NCBI GenBank assembly: GCA_009746045.1
Contig: RPFO01000078.1
Location: 328,882-392,881 of the forward strand
Source: Mesostigma viride
Taxonomy: Eukaryota > Streptophyta > Mesostigmatophyceae > Mesostigmatales > Mesostigmataceae
DNA length: 64,000 nucleotides
Direction of reading: 5' to 3'
Shown here: piece after piece, positions 1 through 11,871 of the stretch
Layout of the letters: each line of letters starts with the position of its first letter
How positions within the stretch are numbered: the stretch's first letter is position 1
Translations under genes and position numbers: made by a program
The notes under the pieces: model-generated
What the model was told of the DNA's origin: nothing
Databases searched by the model: none
Seen by the model: only the letters and a program-made list of their open reading frames with translations

Positions 1-633
1 GGAAGTCATCATTGCAGATATTTGGTACAGCGGCCACGATCAACTGATCGCAGCACAGCGTGACACTCACCCTCGCATCCCATGGCAATATACGAGGCGC
101 GGCTGCAACAAATTGCATGTCCATGCAGGTCTTCCATATGACACGGATTACATGCAGCAGCGACTACATAGCACAGACACGCTAATCTACTGAATGTCGA
201 ACTGGCAGCAAATACGGATACATGCAGAGAAGCCCCAGGGACACATGCAGCCATGTTAAGATGGCTATGAACATGTTGCGATTGTTGGGTATGGGGGAGA
301 TGAGTTGGACCATACCAATGAGCAGCTCCCTTCTCTGGGCTATGTGCTACATATACTCCCAATGGAGTTATGTTCCTAATTAATTAATTAATGAGCCGCT
401 CTTTAACGAGCTAGCTGCCACCGTGCAGTCGGTGGGTGTCGGAGCAAAAACACAGAAAGAACATTTCCATTCATTAATTTGAGTACCTTGTGTAACAGCG
501 ACCAGCTTTGTGCATCCACGGATCACTAAGGTGATGTCGACTATCAGAGAATGTGAGTAGCTTTAAATAAGAAACTAGCCGACCTCCGGACCGATGTTAA
601 AAGGTGGCATCATAGAGGATGTATGTAGTTTCA
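1..633. other. No gene recognised
   Basis: Short ORFs occur on both strands but none has a recognisable motif or repeat partner elsewhere in the window. A TTAATTAATTAATTAATGA stretch lies near 380. I see no element boundary before the family G repeat that starts near 634. Confidence 0.4.
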
Positions 634-1546
634 GGCCACTCAGCTCCCAAGAAGACCAGCATTTGATTGAAACAACAAGTGGAGCCCAGGCTGCCACAAA
701 TGCAGCAGTTACAGTGGCCTTTAGGTTTCTCAGTCTGCACGCGGAAGCAAGATGCCTCCGGGGTTGGAGGGAGGGAAAGAAACAACTGCGGATCATAGCC
801 CGTCTAGCTTGCTTAAGGCATTGTCTGCCAACACGCAAACTGACATCATCAATTAATCAACGCCGGCATGCGTCATGCACCGGCCTGAACGGTGCTGAAA
901 ACGCCGCTAAGAGTAGCTTGGTCAAACACCCCCAGTGCAGTACGCTAACCGTACCAGCTATCATACACAAAGTCCTTCAAACTTACAGCCACAATTCTCG
1001 CCCATTGACCCTTTGCGCTGGTCCGAGTCCACTATGAAATAGTTAATTACGACTTATGTACAAAAAATACTCAGCCCATTCTCCCTTACTCCGTCCCTGA
1101 CTCGTGACTAGAACCACTCATGAGTTGCACCATAAGCCACAAAAGCCCCCATCCAGCCTTACACCTATAAGGTTTTTAGGAACCAAGCATGATCATAAGG
1201 CTACTTAGGGGTATAGCGGAAGGTCCCAGAACGAGGTCCCTCTGCTCTATAAATAGCACCCCACCCTCAGGGGGGGGGGGTGGCGAGTGTGTGACGGGAC
1301 ACCCTTGTCATGCCTGATGGACCCCTTTCTCAATGAGCTTACCCTGGGACTGGTTTTGTAGGCACATTTACTACCTAGGATGGCATCCCAGCACTAATAC
1401 TTGGAACTGCCCCAGGGACCTATCACCTGTTGCTGAAAAAAACTGTTTTTGTCCCCTCCTGACACCTGTGCACCAGGTTACCCCATGGTACCCCCTTGAC
1501 TTTGACCAGGGTGTTCACCTTAGTCAGGTGCTCAGATATGGTCAGA

Positions 1547-1554
1547 CAAGTGTG
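1547..1554. repeat. 8-bp target site duplication, left
   Basis: CAAGTGTG lies directly before the terminal inverted repeat CCGGGTTGG and is repeated exactly at 5286-5293 after CCAACCCGG. Eight-base duplications are the rule for hAT elements. Confidence 0.85.
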
Positions 1555-1931
1555 CCGGGTTGGCAAATACGTGTACGGGGTATAATACGCGGACCTAAAA
1601 TTCGCCTATTATACGTGGGGGGTTTAAAATACGCGGCGGTCTAATACGCGACAGTTTTTTGTGGTCCAATTGTCAGTCACCCAATAATTAGCACGCTCCT
1701 TGATGATGGTCATGCAGTTTTGCAACTGAAATTTGGTGTATATTCTTATTTATTAACATCATCCATTTGTGCCCTGCAATCCTATGTGATTATGATTTGT
1801 TAAATGCAGGGGGGAGCAGGCTGCAACGGGAATTGTAAGGAAAGCCATCCACTATATAATGCATGAGAGGATACAAGACACAATGAAGGACCATGCTCTC
1901 AAGGATCCCACAACAAGCTCCATACACATAC

Positions 1932-4056
1932 ATACTTGCTGAGCTTCGCTCATTTTATATATGACGCGTGGACGGGCTCAAAGGGGACCGACCTGCCGTA
2001 GGTAGCGTAAGACTAGCGCTTGTCACGAGGGTACTGCACCGGCCGGCCCTTTTTGTGCCTAGGCTGAGTGTGGCTCCGGAGTGCAGGCCTAGGTAGCTTC
2101 TAACGTACGTCACTAGACCTTGTTACCTGCGCCAGCCGCCAGGCGTGGCGCAACTGTGATTGGCAGTCAGTACACCTTGTACCTGCGCCAGCCGGCAGGC
2201 CTGCGTGGCGCAATGTGAATGATAGTCAGTACTTAGAGTGGTGTAGGGGACGTAGGGAGGCCTCTTTTCAGCTTCGCAACTTGATCCCAGCATTTGCTGG
2301 CAAGGTCGGCTGGCCGCTATGGCGGCTGCGCTGAATGTAAGACGATGCTATCGGCCTCTCCGGGCGTGGAGAGGCCTGGAATAAAATTCTTTATGTTCGC
2401 CACCCACCGTTACAGGCCACGGTAATGGTTGTTGGGTGGGGGGCTCTACGTTTTGAGTAAAATGGTGTGATTTCCGGCGCTGGGCCCACTGACGATTCCC
2501 CTCTACCCCTGGGTGCGGCAAGCGGCTTCCTGACACTGGGGAAGCTGCGATTTTAGTCGGACAACGTCAGGGAAGGAGCCATACAGGCCAGGGCCAGCGG
2601 CTACGGTGGAAAGAATCACAGGTGGAGGCGAATCTGCCTTAAACGTGGAGATGGCTAGCGCGGGGTGCCAGGGTAGCCCATAACTGCCAGGAGCCTGACA
2701 GCGGACCCGATCTTTCGGCCTGTGGCCAGACGGGAGTTTCGGGGAGGATGCGGGGCTGGAGCGAATCTTGGTGGGAGGAGCGCGCTCTTCATCATTGCCC
2801 AGTTTTTCAGCAAAGAATGTTCGCCTGGCGGGGCTGAAATTCTTGCTGTTTTATCGCCTTGTTTTTATCCTGTATGATGCATTATAGGAAAAGCGATAAA
2901 GAGTTCGGTTCAGCCAGGGGGGCATATCTATGCCATAAAAAATTTCCTACAACAACACAAGCCCTGGTCAGGGCCTTGGCTAAGCAGTTTCCAAGCCAAG
3001 GCCTTGGTAGGGTAGAGGGCCTATCGCCACAAAGGTTTCAATGCCGGGAAATCCCAGCCTCGGGGGTGGGGCTGGTGATGGGTCCTGGGCTTGTGAGAGA
3101 CGGTCCGGGGGCGTAAGGCCTAATGAGCAGCCGCTGGAAACCGCCCCCCTAACGGGGGGAACGACATGGGTGCCGCCCTGCGTCCGCCGGGAAACCGTAG
3201 CGGCCACACGGGGGCGGCAGTACAGCCGTGGCAGCGTGCAGGAGGGGGGCCATGGGCGGAAAGAAAATCGGCACCAAGGTTGGCGACAGCCTTGGTGGCC
3301 AGGAAGGAGGTGTGGGGGCAACACCTTGTGTTCGAGTATGCTGGGCCCCCAGCATGGTGCTACAATAACCAACTTGATAATGATGTGCACTGAGTTTGAA
3401 GGTGTGGTATAGGCTGTCCGTATAAAGCCTAGCACACAAAAATGTAAAATAAATGTTTCTCTTGGTGGGAAGGAACTCCAATGGACCAAAAACAAGAAAT
3501 GTATTTGCTGAGCTTCGCTCATTTTATATATGACGCGTGGACGGGCTCAAAGGGGACCGACCTGCCGTAGGTAGCGTAAGACTAGCGCTTGTCACGAGGG
3601 TACTGCACCGGCCGGCCCTTTTTGTGCCTAGGCTGAGTGTGGTTCCGGAGTGCAGGCCTAGGTAGCTTCTAACGTACGTCACTAGACCTTGTTACCTGCG
3701 CCAGCCGCCATGCGTGGCGCAACTGTGATTGGCAGGCAGTACACCTTGTACCTGCGCCAGCCGGCAGGCCTGCGTGGCGCAATGTGAATGATAGTCAGTA
3801 CTTAGAGTGGTGTAGGGGACGTAGGGAGGCCTCTTTTCAGCTCCCACCCACCCACCCACGCTGCTAAGAGGGGCAACACCTTGTGTTCGAGTATGCTGGG
3901 CCCCCAGCATGGTGCTACAATAACCAACTTGATAATGATGTGCACTGAGTTTGAAGGTGTGGTATAGGCTGTCCGTATAAAGCCTAGCACACAAAAATGT
4001 AAAATAAATGTTTCTCTTGGTGGGAAGGAACTCCAATGGACCAAAAACAAGAAATG
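1932..4056 (+). mobile_element. Non-autonomous split-repeat (DIRS/PAT-like) element, twin 1
   Basis: Seen: order A1 (1936-2273), internal (2274-3314), B1 (3315-3501), A2 (3505-3842), CCCACCC tract (3843-3859), B2 (3870-4056). A1 and A2 are 338 bp each, B1 and B2 187 bp each, all nearly identical. The first bases TTGCTGAGCTTCGCTCA match the start of the coding DIRS-like element (TTGGTGAGCTATGCTCA at 15197). No protein resembling gag, RT or recombinase is encoded. The family layout is that of PAT/Kangaroo elements; mobilisation in trans is inference. A near-identical copy lies at 53432-55554. It is inserted in a hAT element. Treated as a fossil; it looks whole for a non-coding derivative. Confidence 0.85.
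3843..3869 (+). repeat. CCCA tract in the A2/B2 joint
   Basis: Three to four CCCA units sit between CTCTTTTCAGC and GCTGCTAAGAG, which are imperfect inverted repeats. The tract is absent from the A1/internal and internal/B1 joints, so it marks the place where A and B meet. Confidence 0.75.
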
Positions 4057-4442
4057 CATACAAATGTGCACACACATTCATTATTGACAAAATACACAAC
4101 AGCAGAGGATATAAGACACAAGGACCTTGCTCTCAAGGATCCCACAACAAGCTCCATACACATACACACATGTGCACACACATTCATCGTGGACAAAATG
4201 CACAACAGCACCCCTGCTGCCATGAAGATTACTCCACGTTGGTCCATGCAATTATTTGAGCCAGCATGACCATGCTTTCTTAACGGCAGCGCATGCAGCC
4301 GTTGTTCTCACTATACGATTGCTAGTAACTTGTGAGTTATAACTTAATGTCCCATCCATCACATGGGTCCATGCAACCATCGGCCATCACCCACTGCCAT
4401 CACATACTACACTGGCTCAACATGGTATAAGTATTATGCACT

Positions 4443-5006
4443 TTATGGAAATTCGGCAGCCAGCAGCTGGACACCTTTCTCGTCGACGGGAACCAGCCAT
4501 TTGGTGATGCTCATCTGGCCTTTGTTGGGAACCGACGACAAGTCAGCCGGTGCAGCCCCTCCCTTTTCCGCCATTGCCCTGTTCAAATGGTGATGCTTCG
4601 TGGCGTCTGACTGCAGCAACTTGTTGTTAGCAATCCTGATAAACCTGCTCCGGATATTCGGTGGAATTTTGTCGCAGGGTAACATCCCTTCCCCTGCGAT
4701 TCCGGCAAAGTGTGCACGGACTCGGAATACGCTGATTGGCCCCGCCTTGTAGGAGAACTTCTGGTTGCAAAATGAGCAGAACATCTTCGACACATAACAG
4801 CGTTTTTTTACTAACAGCATCTGTGACTGCTTCTTTCTTCTCAACAACGAAATCCCATTCAGGCCCTTTCTTCGGCATGGCTGCAAATCGAAAATGGCTG
4901 CACACTGTCGCACAGTCACACTGGCCTCGTCGTCGCTATATTGCATTTCACCGTCAGTAGCACAGCTGGCATTTGCTGTCATACTGTTATTATGCGTTAT
5001 GTACAT
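4443..5006 (-). CDS. hAT transposase N-terminal fragment with BED zinc finger
   Basis: The 187-residue ORF contains FCSFCNQKF (C-x2-C) followed about 25 residues later by an RAHFAGIAGEGMLPC stretch, giving the Cys-Cys-His-Cys pattern of BED-type fingers that bind transposon ends in hAT transposases. An acidic patch (residues about 20-30) and a basic stretch (RRKGLN..RRKKQS) precede it; the basic stretch could be a nuclear localisation signal. The catalytic domain and the C-terminal hATC dimerisation region are missing. Related sequence lies near 29520-29790 and 57110-57310. The first ATG near the 5' end was taken as start; an earlier exon is possible. It probably gives no working enzyme, but a free BED domain could still bind the ends. 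Confidence 0.6.
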   Translation of the reverse strand: MYITHNNSMTANASCATDGEMQYSDDEASVTVRQCAAIFDLQPCRRKGLNGISLLRRKKQSQMLLVKKRCYVSKMFCSFCNQKFSYKAGPISVFRVRAHFAGIAGEGMLPCDKIPPNIRSRFIRIANNKLLQSDATKHHHLNRAMAEKGGAAPADLSSVPNKGQMSITKWLVPVDEKGVQLLAAEFP

Positions 5007-5285
5007 AGTCCTAGCTGTCTCCTACCGGCCAAACATTTTGCAAGGCTTGCGCTTTATGGAAAGAACTGTGCGCATCTACTTCTAGTAATAAAAATCTCAA
5101 ATGTGCAGTGAACGCGCTGCGCCCAGAACCTGGGCACCGCGCCAGTGCCTGCTGCCCGCTGGTACCCCCGAAAAATTCTAAGTCCAAATCGCGTATTCTA
5201 AAATAAATACGCGTATATACGGCGGAGGCCTTCAGTGTACGTTTTCCCATATTTGAGGCTCCGTACGGCGTACTGACCAACCCGG

Positions 5286-5293
5286 CAAGTGTG
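5286..5293. repeat. 8-bp target site duplication, right
   Basis: CAAGTGTG directly after CCAACCCGG, identical to 1547-1554. Confidence 0.85.
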
Positions 5294-7035
5294 TCCTATG
5301 CGCAGCACAGATCTAGATCTCGGCGCTGACCTAAACAGTTCCCGCGAAAACCTTCCCGCGCAATCTGCACATCTGCTACAAACTCATGCCGATTTTCGCC
5401 CATGAGTTGAACTCGTGGTCGATAAATGGCGTGAGGACCGTGTAAGGGCTAAGATTCGTTCGGTAACCAGCCGACTCAAAGGTCCTTACCATCACAGCTG
5501 GTGCACGGCCAAACAATAAATCAAAAATCTCGATAAGAAAGTCGTATAAAATATACCATTCATTTTTTCGGACCACTCAACAATAGCCGCCGACCGCTAG
5601 CTTATAAACAACCGGGTCCAGGTGTTAAAAAATTAGGCGAGATAGGAACCCTTTGCAGAAAACGGATTTGTCAACCCATGTCGCAGACAGCCTTCCACAT
5701 CGCAGGCCAAGGCATGGCAGCCCTACCTTTCCCGCATACCTTAGTTACACTACTTTCAGACAAAACCGATGCAGACCACTCAGCTCCCAAGAAGACCAGT
5801 ATTTGATTGAAACAATAAGTGGAGCCCTGCCACAGATGCCGCAGTTACAGTAGCCATAAGGTTTATCAGTCCGCAGCTGGAAGCAAGAAGCCTACGCCCA
5901 CCCAAACAACCCCCCCCCCTGGCGCCAACCCCGTTGCGCCGATCAAACTCGTGACCACCATGCCCGAAGGGGCGTGTCGTAACATCTTAAATGGCAACTC
6001 TGCCCGCTCCAAGCTTTTATAACCCCCGCAGGGGCCTGCTGGTTACAAAACGACACACGCGGGTGACAACCTCAAAAGCAAGGGGCCCCCAAAGAGCCAG
6101 CATTCCACATTCCGGACTTGACCAAAAAGGGAAGGGTTTTACAACATCGTAATAGACTGAGCCGTACAGCAAGTGCTGAGCCGAAAAAGGAAGAACAAAA
6201 GTCTGGCGCTGCCCTGCCACCCTAAGACGCCCTCCCCGACTCAAGTCTCTTAATAGGGAACATTTTTAGCCTCGGAACGCAGCACTCGCGCGGCTCCTAC
6301 AGTCCCCAATCACCCCTCCTCGGCAGGGGCAACTGGACAAACAGACCTGCGGCCACAAAAAAAATCATGAAAACAGGCAGTTTCTGACAGGAACCTGGGT
6401 CGTGAACTCTAGAGACCAGGTCACGACACACGCACCATCGCAAGGTGGCAAGTCTGCGATGTGACGCTAAAACTGTTTTAGAAACTTATAAACACCTCCG
6501 CCGAAGCTGGTCAGACCGCCGGAGTAGTGCCCCATCCTTCACCCATGCCAAAAAGACCCGCAGCCGGGGAAGAACGGCATGGGGGTACATTTGAATTTTC
6601 TTTCCGTTACACGACCATCTCAGCTATGCTCGGTCGAACAACTTAGCAGTTATGCCACCAGCTGCCTCGACTAAAAAGCAAAGAAGATGCAACCTGCGCT
6701 AAAATGTGTAATTTGCACAGGCGGCTATGATGGCCGCCATTGTCTGAAAAGAAACAATTGCGTATCATGGCCTGCCTAGCTTGCTGAAGGCATGGTCCGC
6801 CAACACACAAGCTGACATCATCCTAAATTAATTACGCAGACATGCGTCACGCACCGGCCTGAACGGCGCTGAAAACGCCACTAAAGGTAGCGTGGTCAAA
6901 CACCCCCAGGACAGTACGCTAACTGTACCGGCAATCATACATAAGGTCCTTAAAAACTAAAAGCCACAAATCTCGCCAAGCGACCCTTTGTGCCGGTCCA
7001 AGTCCACTATGAAATAAATAATAACAACTTACACC

Positions 7036-8348
7036 AGTGTTTTTAGTAAGGGTTTTTGGCACGCCTCAGTCGGCTGACACGCCGCCGTTGGCGGCGCATC
7101 GGACGGCTGACATGCCGCCAACGGCGGCGCGTCAGACCATAACAGTTAGGAGCGGGGTCCCAGGGCCACCCAATAGGGCGGAATTACCCTCAAGGACCCC
7201 TAAGGAGTGGAGTCACCAGGGGGTGGGGGGTGGGGCAGTCAAATTAGGGGCAGGCACAAGATAGGAGAGGAACAAGGACATGGGTCACAGGGTAACGTGC
7301 AGTTTCAAGGGTGAAGGGACAGAACAGGTATTACAACTTTGGATCTCAAACATGCTCCATGGTTTAAAAAACTGGCCTTGTCAAGCCTAAAAAAATTAAC
7401 ACAAAATACTTTTTATGGACAAATCAGCTTGAGATGTACATGGAAAGTGATTGGTAGCTGGTGCATTAAGCTCAAGTGACTAGAAGCACGTCTGGATGTG
7501 CATAAAACAGGAGCCCTTGGCTAGAAATAACACAAACTGTCGAGGCCCCATCCATTAATCATTATTGTCAAGGTAGTGAACAGAAGGGACTGCAGCTCCT
7601 GGGGCTTTTGCCTCTAGTCTCACTAGCCACTTTCAATAATTCAGTATTGCTCGAACTCATCATCCTCTTCTTGCTCATTTCCAGGTCCTTGACGGCCTGG
7701 GTTACATCCACGATACCGGGACTACTTGGTCCTGCCCGCCCCGTCGGCGGTTGGCCTCTTAAAGTAGGACGTTATCGCCACAGATCAAAACCTTTTTAGA
7801 AATCCGCCTTCTAGTGACGCCATGCCCGCTTTTGGTGTGCATAATCGTCGCTGACGATTGGGAGTCAGGAACAAGGCAATGTAATGCAGAAAAAACGTAA
7901 TGACGTTGCCTAGACTTCCAGATTGTCTGGGTTTGACCGACAAATTCTATTTCCTGCCGACTCAGTGATACCAAAACCGATGCAACGCCCCCCCTTGCAA
8001 GAAAGCCGGTGTTTTTGCTAACGGGCCGTTTTAGGCAATCTACGGTAATTACCGAAGCCCCCCCGGGCCTTTTGGTAAGCGCCCCCCCCCGGCCGTTCGG
8101 TAAGCCCTTTGTCTACTGGTAAGCCCCCCCGGCCGTTCGGTAAGCTCTTTGTTTACCGGTAAACCCCCCCAGCCATTCGGTTTATCCTTCAGGTTACCGG
8201 TAAACGCCCCCGGCCCTTAGGTTTATCGGTATGTAAGCCCCCCCCGTCAACCGGGAAGCCCTTGCGTAATTGCCGGGAACGCCCTCATCAACCGGCCACC
8301 AGGAACCTATACGCCGTACAGGCGTGCCGGCCGGGGGTTACTATATGC
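7036..8348. other. Unclassified region with hAT-like ends and C-rich minisatellite
   Basis: CAGTGTTTTTAGTAAGGG at 7035-7052 resembles the hAT terminus CAGTGTTTCTGCTA seen at 35904, and it begins exactly where the family G repeat breaks off. GCCGCCGTTGGCGGC-type inverted repeats follow at 7080-7130. From 7994 (GGTGTTTTTGCTAA) to about 8330 there are degenerate repeats of the type GGTAAGCCCCCCCGGCCGTTC, related on the opposite strand to the minisatellite near the right end of the hAT element at 35904-37753. I could not pair the ends or find a target duplication. No gene recognised. Confidence 0.4.
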
Positions 8349-10590
8349 AATAGGTGCTGAAGCTAAGGTCCATTGGAGTGCCTCCCTGCCAGAGAAACAA
8401 GTTTATTACAATAAGTGTGTGCAGGCTTTAACAGTTGAGCCTAGCCACACCCTCAAAATCATTGTACAAGTCATTGTCAAGTTAGTCCAGTTCACCATGC
8501 TGGGGCCCAGCACATGCCCCCTTGGTTCAATCTTGTCCCCCAACAGCAGCGAGGGTGGGTGGGTGGGAGCTGCAAAAAGGCCTCCCTACGTTCACCACAC
8601 CACTCTAAGTACGGTGTGAAAATGGAAAACAAAGCACATGTCTCAAGGCGCCGCGCCCCCCTCAATCAAGGGCGGGCACGGTTGCCTGTAGGCACTAGTA
8701 CCGGCGCACCGCCGGTCCCCTTCTCTCTCGTCCTAAGTAACAACAAGCACCTTACATGGTGTAGGTGACATACGGTAGAGCTACGCTACAGGCGGCAGAT
8801 CGGCCCCCTTTGAGCCCGCCGCAACATAACTATAAAATGAGCAGATAGCTAAAAAAATAGGTGCTGAAGCTAAGGTCCATTGGAGTGCCTCCCTGCCAGA
8901 GAAACAAGTTTATTACATTACGTGTGTGCAGGCTTTAACAGTTGAGCCTAGCCACACCCTCAAAATCATTGTACAAGTCATTGTCAAGTTAGTCCAGTTC
9001 ACCATGCTGGGGCCCAGCACATGCCCCCTTGGTCCAATCTTGTCCCACATCACCATCTCTGGCCACCCAGGCCGTTTCCAGCCCCGGTGGTAGGAACGCA
9101 ACCACTTGGCATGCTGGGCTCTTGTTGGCATGATGATGACCCCCCTCCCGCCCCTGTGTGGCCGCTACGGTTTCCCGGCGGACGCAGGGCGGAGCCACAT
9201 GCGTTCCCCTTCTTAGAGGGGCGCATCCCAGTGCTGCCGAATTAGGACTTATGCCACCTGGGAACGTCTCCAGCTCACCCAACCACCATCACCAGCCCAC
9301 CGGCAAAGCCGCTGGGATTTCCCGAGGGTAGAGCCACTGCCACCGGCTGTATTACCCCCCATCGTGGTGATAATGATGGCTGCGGACCTCCTAGCGCCAA
9401 GGCTCACCATCGCCATGGTGTCACGAGCCTTGGCGCAGCCGCAGCCGAGTGGAGCTTTATTAGGGTATATAATGCATTTTCTTAAAAAAAAGCCCGACCG
9501 CACTGCCGGGTTCCATACGCACCCCCCCTCGAGGGGGGCGCGTGAAAACGGCAAAGGCAAAGCGGAGCCCGCCGCCTTTGGGCGGGCGTAGCGGAGCCTT
9601 CACGCGCCCCCCGCGAGGGGAAATTTTTTTTCCAGGCTTGCCAGGCACTGTAGCATTTCTTAACCAGATTTTATGGATGCGCATGAATATGTACCCACGG
9701 TTTACCGCTGCTTCCCACCTCTCCCTTATCGCCAAGGGCAGAAGGGGCCTGCTCGCCGGAGTGCCGAGAGGGTACAGGGCGCCTGCCGACCTCCCCATGC
9801 CGACAGGACCCCCCCGACCCACGGCAGCCGCTGCCATTGGTGCACCCTCCTCCGCCTCTGGTTTCTTTTGACCCCCATCTTTATGAAGAGCGCCCTGCTT
9901 CCCCCGTGCACGCCGCTACAGGGATAAAAAATCCCCGGCGGACACTTTACCCGAGGGCAAATCTAGCCTTCCTTCAGGGCTCGTCACCTCGCGCTGTCCT
10001 TTCGCAGGGCTCTCCGCCAAAACCCGCCTTCTCTAAAAACCGCCTTCCCTCTTCATTGACTTTCGAAATTCAAGTCACTACGAGCTACCAACTGGAGCCC
10101 GGCCGGCGCACCCCAGCGCCATGGGGGAACACCCTAGGACCAGCACTGCGAACCCTTCACCAATATTTCGAACAACAGCGGGTCACCTCTCCGTAACACG
10201 GGGAGGCTCGCAGCGTCAACTTACATTGGGCGTAGCAGCCATAGTGGTCGTAAAGCGGCCCCCCTAGCGGCCAGCCCACCTTTCCTCACATTGGAAAGTT
10301 GCGAGCTGCAAAAAGGCCTCCCTACGTTCACCACACCACTCTAAGTACGGTGTGAAAATGGAAAACAAAGCACATGTCTCAAGGCGCCGCGCCCCCCTCA
10401 ATCAAGGGCGGGCACGGTTGCCAGTAGGCACTAGTACCGGCGCACCGCCGGTCCCCTTCTCTCTCGTCCTAAGTAACAACAAGCACCTTACATGGTGTAG
10501 GTGACGTACGGTAGAGCTACGCTACAGGCGGCAGATCGGCCCCCTTTGAGCCCGCCGCGACATAACTATAAAATGACCAGATAGCTCAAA
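8349..10590 (-). mobile_element. Non-autonomous split-repeat element, second subfamily
   Basis: Seen, reading the minus strand: A1 (about 10590-10308), internal (about 10307-9046), B1 (about 9045-8856), A2 (about 8853-8570), CCCA tract (about 8569-8545), B2 (about 8530-8349). B1 and B2 share AATAGGTGCTGAAGC and are nearly identical; A1 and A2 share AGCTGCAAAAAGGCC. The joint again has a CCCACCC tract between GCAGC and GCTGC. A ~77 bp stretch at 9147-9223 is strongly conserved with the internal regions of the 1932 and 38302 elements. GC-rich inverted repeats lie at 9525-9620. No gag, RT or recombinase is encoded. It looks like a whole non-coding fossil. Confidence 0.8.
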
Positions 10591-11871
10591 AAGTATTTTA
10601 AAAAAATCATATATCCATGAAAGCAATTTCATATAACATGCCCATAATAAATTACCCCTGCATACGACATTTACCTGTGTGTATACCTTTGCTGCGATGC
10701 TAAGACATCCCCACTGGAACTCGGAAAAGAAATGTAGACCCCGCAAGACCATGGCTTTTCTAATGCCCGATGTTAGACATCCAGGGCATGATATCTCGTG
10801 ACCAACTCCCTGATGATCGCTACAACATACCTTTTTGATCCGTAGAGGATAACACGCGTTAAGCATTGTTGTGGGAAAAATCATAGACGAAGGCTTTCGT
10901 CGTCATGGCTGGGCAGTAGTTGAGCTTGCAAAGAATATATATATTCACGTACGGTTGTTGACCAAGAGCCGAGACTTGACAGTCAAGAGCCTGGGCGCGG
11001 GCCTTTTGGGGGCAGGCAATCTAAAATATATGACACGATGTAGTAGCTGCTCGAAGTTTCAGATTCACTACCTTGTACACTACTAGTATACAACTCAACT
11101 ACAACTAGTTGACTGGATGGCTGACTGCGAGCCTGATTCTCCTACAGTACTGTACAGCACAGTACCTGGCGTGCGCGGTGCTGCGCCGTCAGGAACAAGC
11201 GGTAACAAGTCTCCACTTGGGCACGTACGACGTATTGATGTATTGCACAACTTTTGGGAGTTCATAGTAATTTCAGTAACTGTATAAGAAATCCTATTGA
11301 GTGTTTGGTTATCCCCCAAAAAAATTTTCGGGGGGGGCAGCCCCCCCAGACAAAGAGTTTCCATGCAGTCAATGTGTATAGCTCAGACTTGCAACTGAAT
11401 CATATCGTACTAGCTAATTGTATGGGATTATATTATGCAATAGCGCATAAACTCATCGGCTTAATGTGACCATTTCACAGCAGCAACTTACAACTGTTCG
11501 AAATCTGGATTGTCGGTGATGAAACTGGGGATGGTGCCCCACAGCCGGTTGGAATTCATAGTTCTGACCAGGAAGCATCAGCGCACAAGTAGAAAGAGCA
11601 GATGGCATGCATGGCATGCATTACGAGCGACCAAAGAATACACGAATAGGCTGTTCCATGCAGCACAGAGCGGAATTTGTCAGACTGATATCATGTTAAA
11701 TTAGAGCTAGCTCCCTCAATTAATAGCATGTTGCATCCCACTATTTTCCCAATTCACGTTGACAAAATGAATCACAATTAACCCTTCAACCGTACTCGGT
11801 CCCATTTGAAGGACTGAGTTTTTCTCGGTCATAAAAATCGGACCGAGCTTGTGGCAGAACCAGACTGAACG
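10591..11871. other. No gene recognised
   Basis: Mixed-composition sequence with only short ORFs. A C/G-run inverted pair (TTCGGGGGGGGCAGCCCCCCCAG) lies at 11327-11350. CAACTACAACTAGTTG near 11095 is a short palindrome-like motif. Nothing else repeats within the window. Confidence 0.4.

Larger units (their letters stand above)
1555..5285 (-). mobile_element. hAT-type DNA transposon with nested split-repeat element
   Basis: Seen: terminal inverted repeats CCGGGTTGG / CCAACCCGG flanked by the perfect 8-bp duplication CAAGTGTG. Next to the ends are AATACG/CGTATT-rich subterminal repeats (1560-1660 and 5180-5280) shared with the elements at 29105-30281 and 57733-59010. A minus-strand ORF at 4443-5006 carries a BED-type zinc finger, the usual N-terminal domain of hAT transposases. 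Removing the nested 2.1 kb element (1932-4056) leaves about 1.6 kb, too short for a full transposase (usually over 600 residues), and no catalytic RNase H-like part is seen. It is therefore an internally deleted copy that needs a transposase from elsewhere. Confidence 0.85.
1083..5448 (-). mobile_element. Family F inverted-repeat element (copy 1), interrupted by hAT
   Basis: Seen: the ends CCCTTACTCCGTCC (left) and GGACCGTGTAAGGG (right) are imperfect inverted repeats. Without the nested hAT element and its target duplication the unit is about 630 bp, the same size as the second copy at 35693-38187 without its own hAT insert. Sequence near 1230-1260 (TATTTATAGAGC on the minus strand) is shared with the other copy. 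It sits inside the A2 block of a family G element. No ORF is recognised. Ends starting CCC and a possible TTAG-like 4-bp flank in copy 2 hint at a piggyBac-type MITE, but the flanks of copy 1 do not match, so the superfamily is open. Confidence 0.55.
634..7035 (-). mobile_element. Family G split-repeat element (copy 1), interrupted
   Basis: Seen: read on the minus strand, the order is A1 (part, about 6748-7035), internal region (about 5888-6745), B1 (about 5777-5887), A2 (5449-5776 continuing at about 780-1082) and B2 (about 634-780). The B blocks share the AGCTCCCAAGAAGACC end; the A blocks share GAAACAATTGCGGATC-like starts. A2 is cut in two by the family F element at 1083-5448. This A1-internal-B1-A2-B2 order is the split direct repeat layout known for PAT/Kangaroo-type DIRS elements. 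No coding part is recognised, so it is probably a non-autonomous fossil. The A1 block stops near 7035 where other sequence begins. Its twin at 20431-22713 is less disturbed. Confidence 0.6.

Noticed and set aside
594-1037. 147-residue ORF
   Set aside because: It lies wholly inside the family G repeat and related copies are not open in this frame.
3050-3130. Possible hammerhead-like ribozyme around GGCTGGTGATGGGTCC
   Set aside because: The required CTGATGA and GAAA core words are not in place; resemblance is superficial.
3041-3412. 123-residue ORF conserved in both twins (also 54539-54910)
   Set aside because: Conservation comes from the recent duplication; the diverged relatives at 39190 and 9150 conserve DNA across frames, not this reading frame.
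8349-10590. Tandem duplication of host sequence
   Set aside because: The order of repeated blocks and the joint tract match the split-repeat elements exactly, so no separate duplication is needed.
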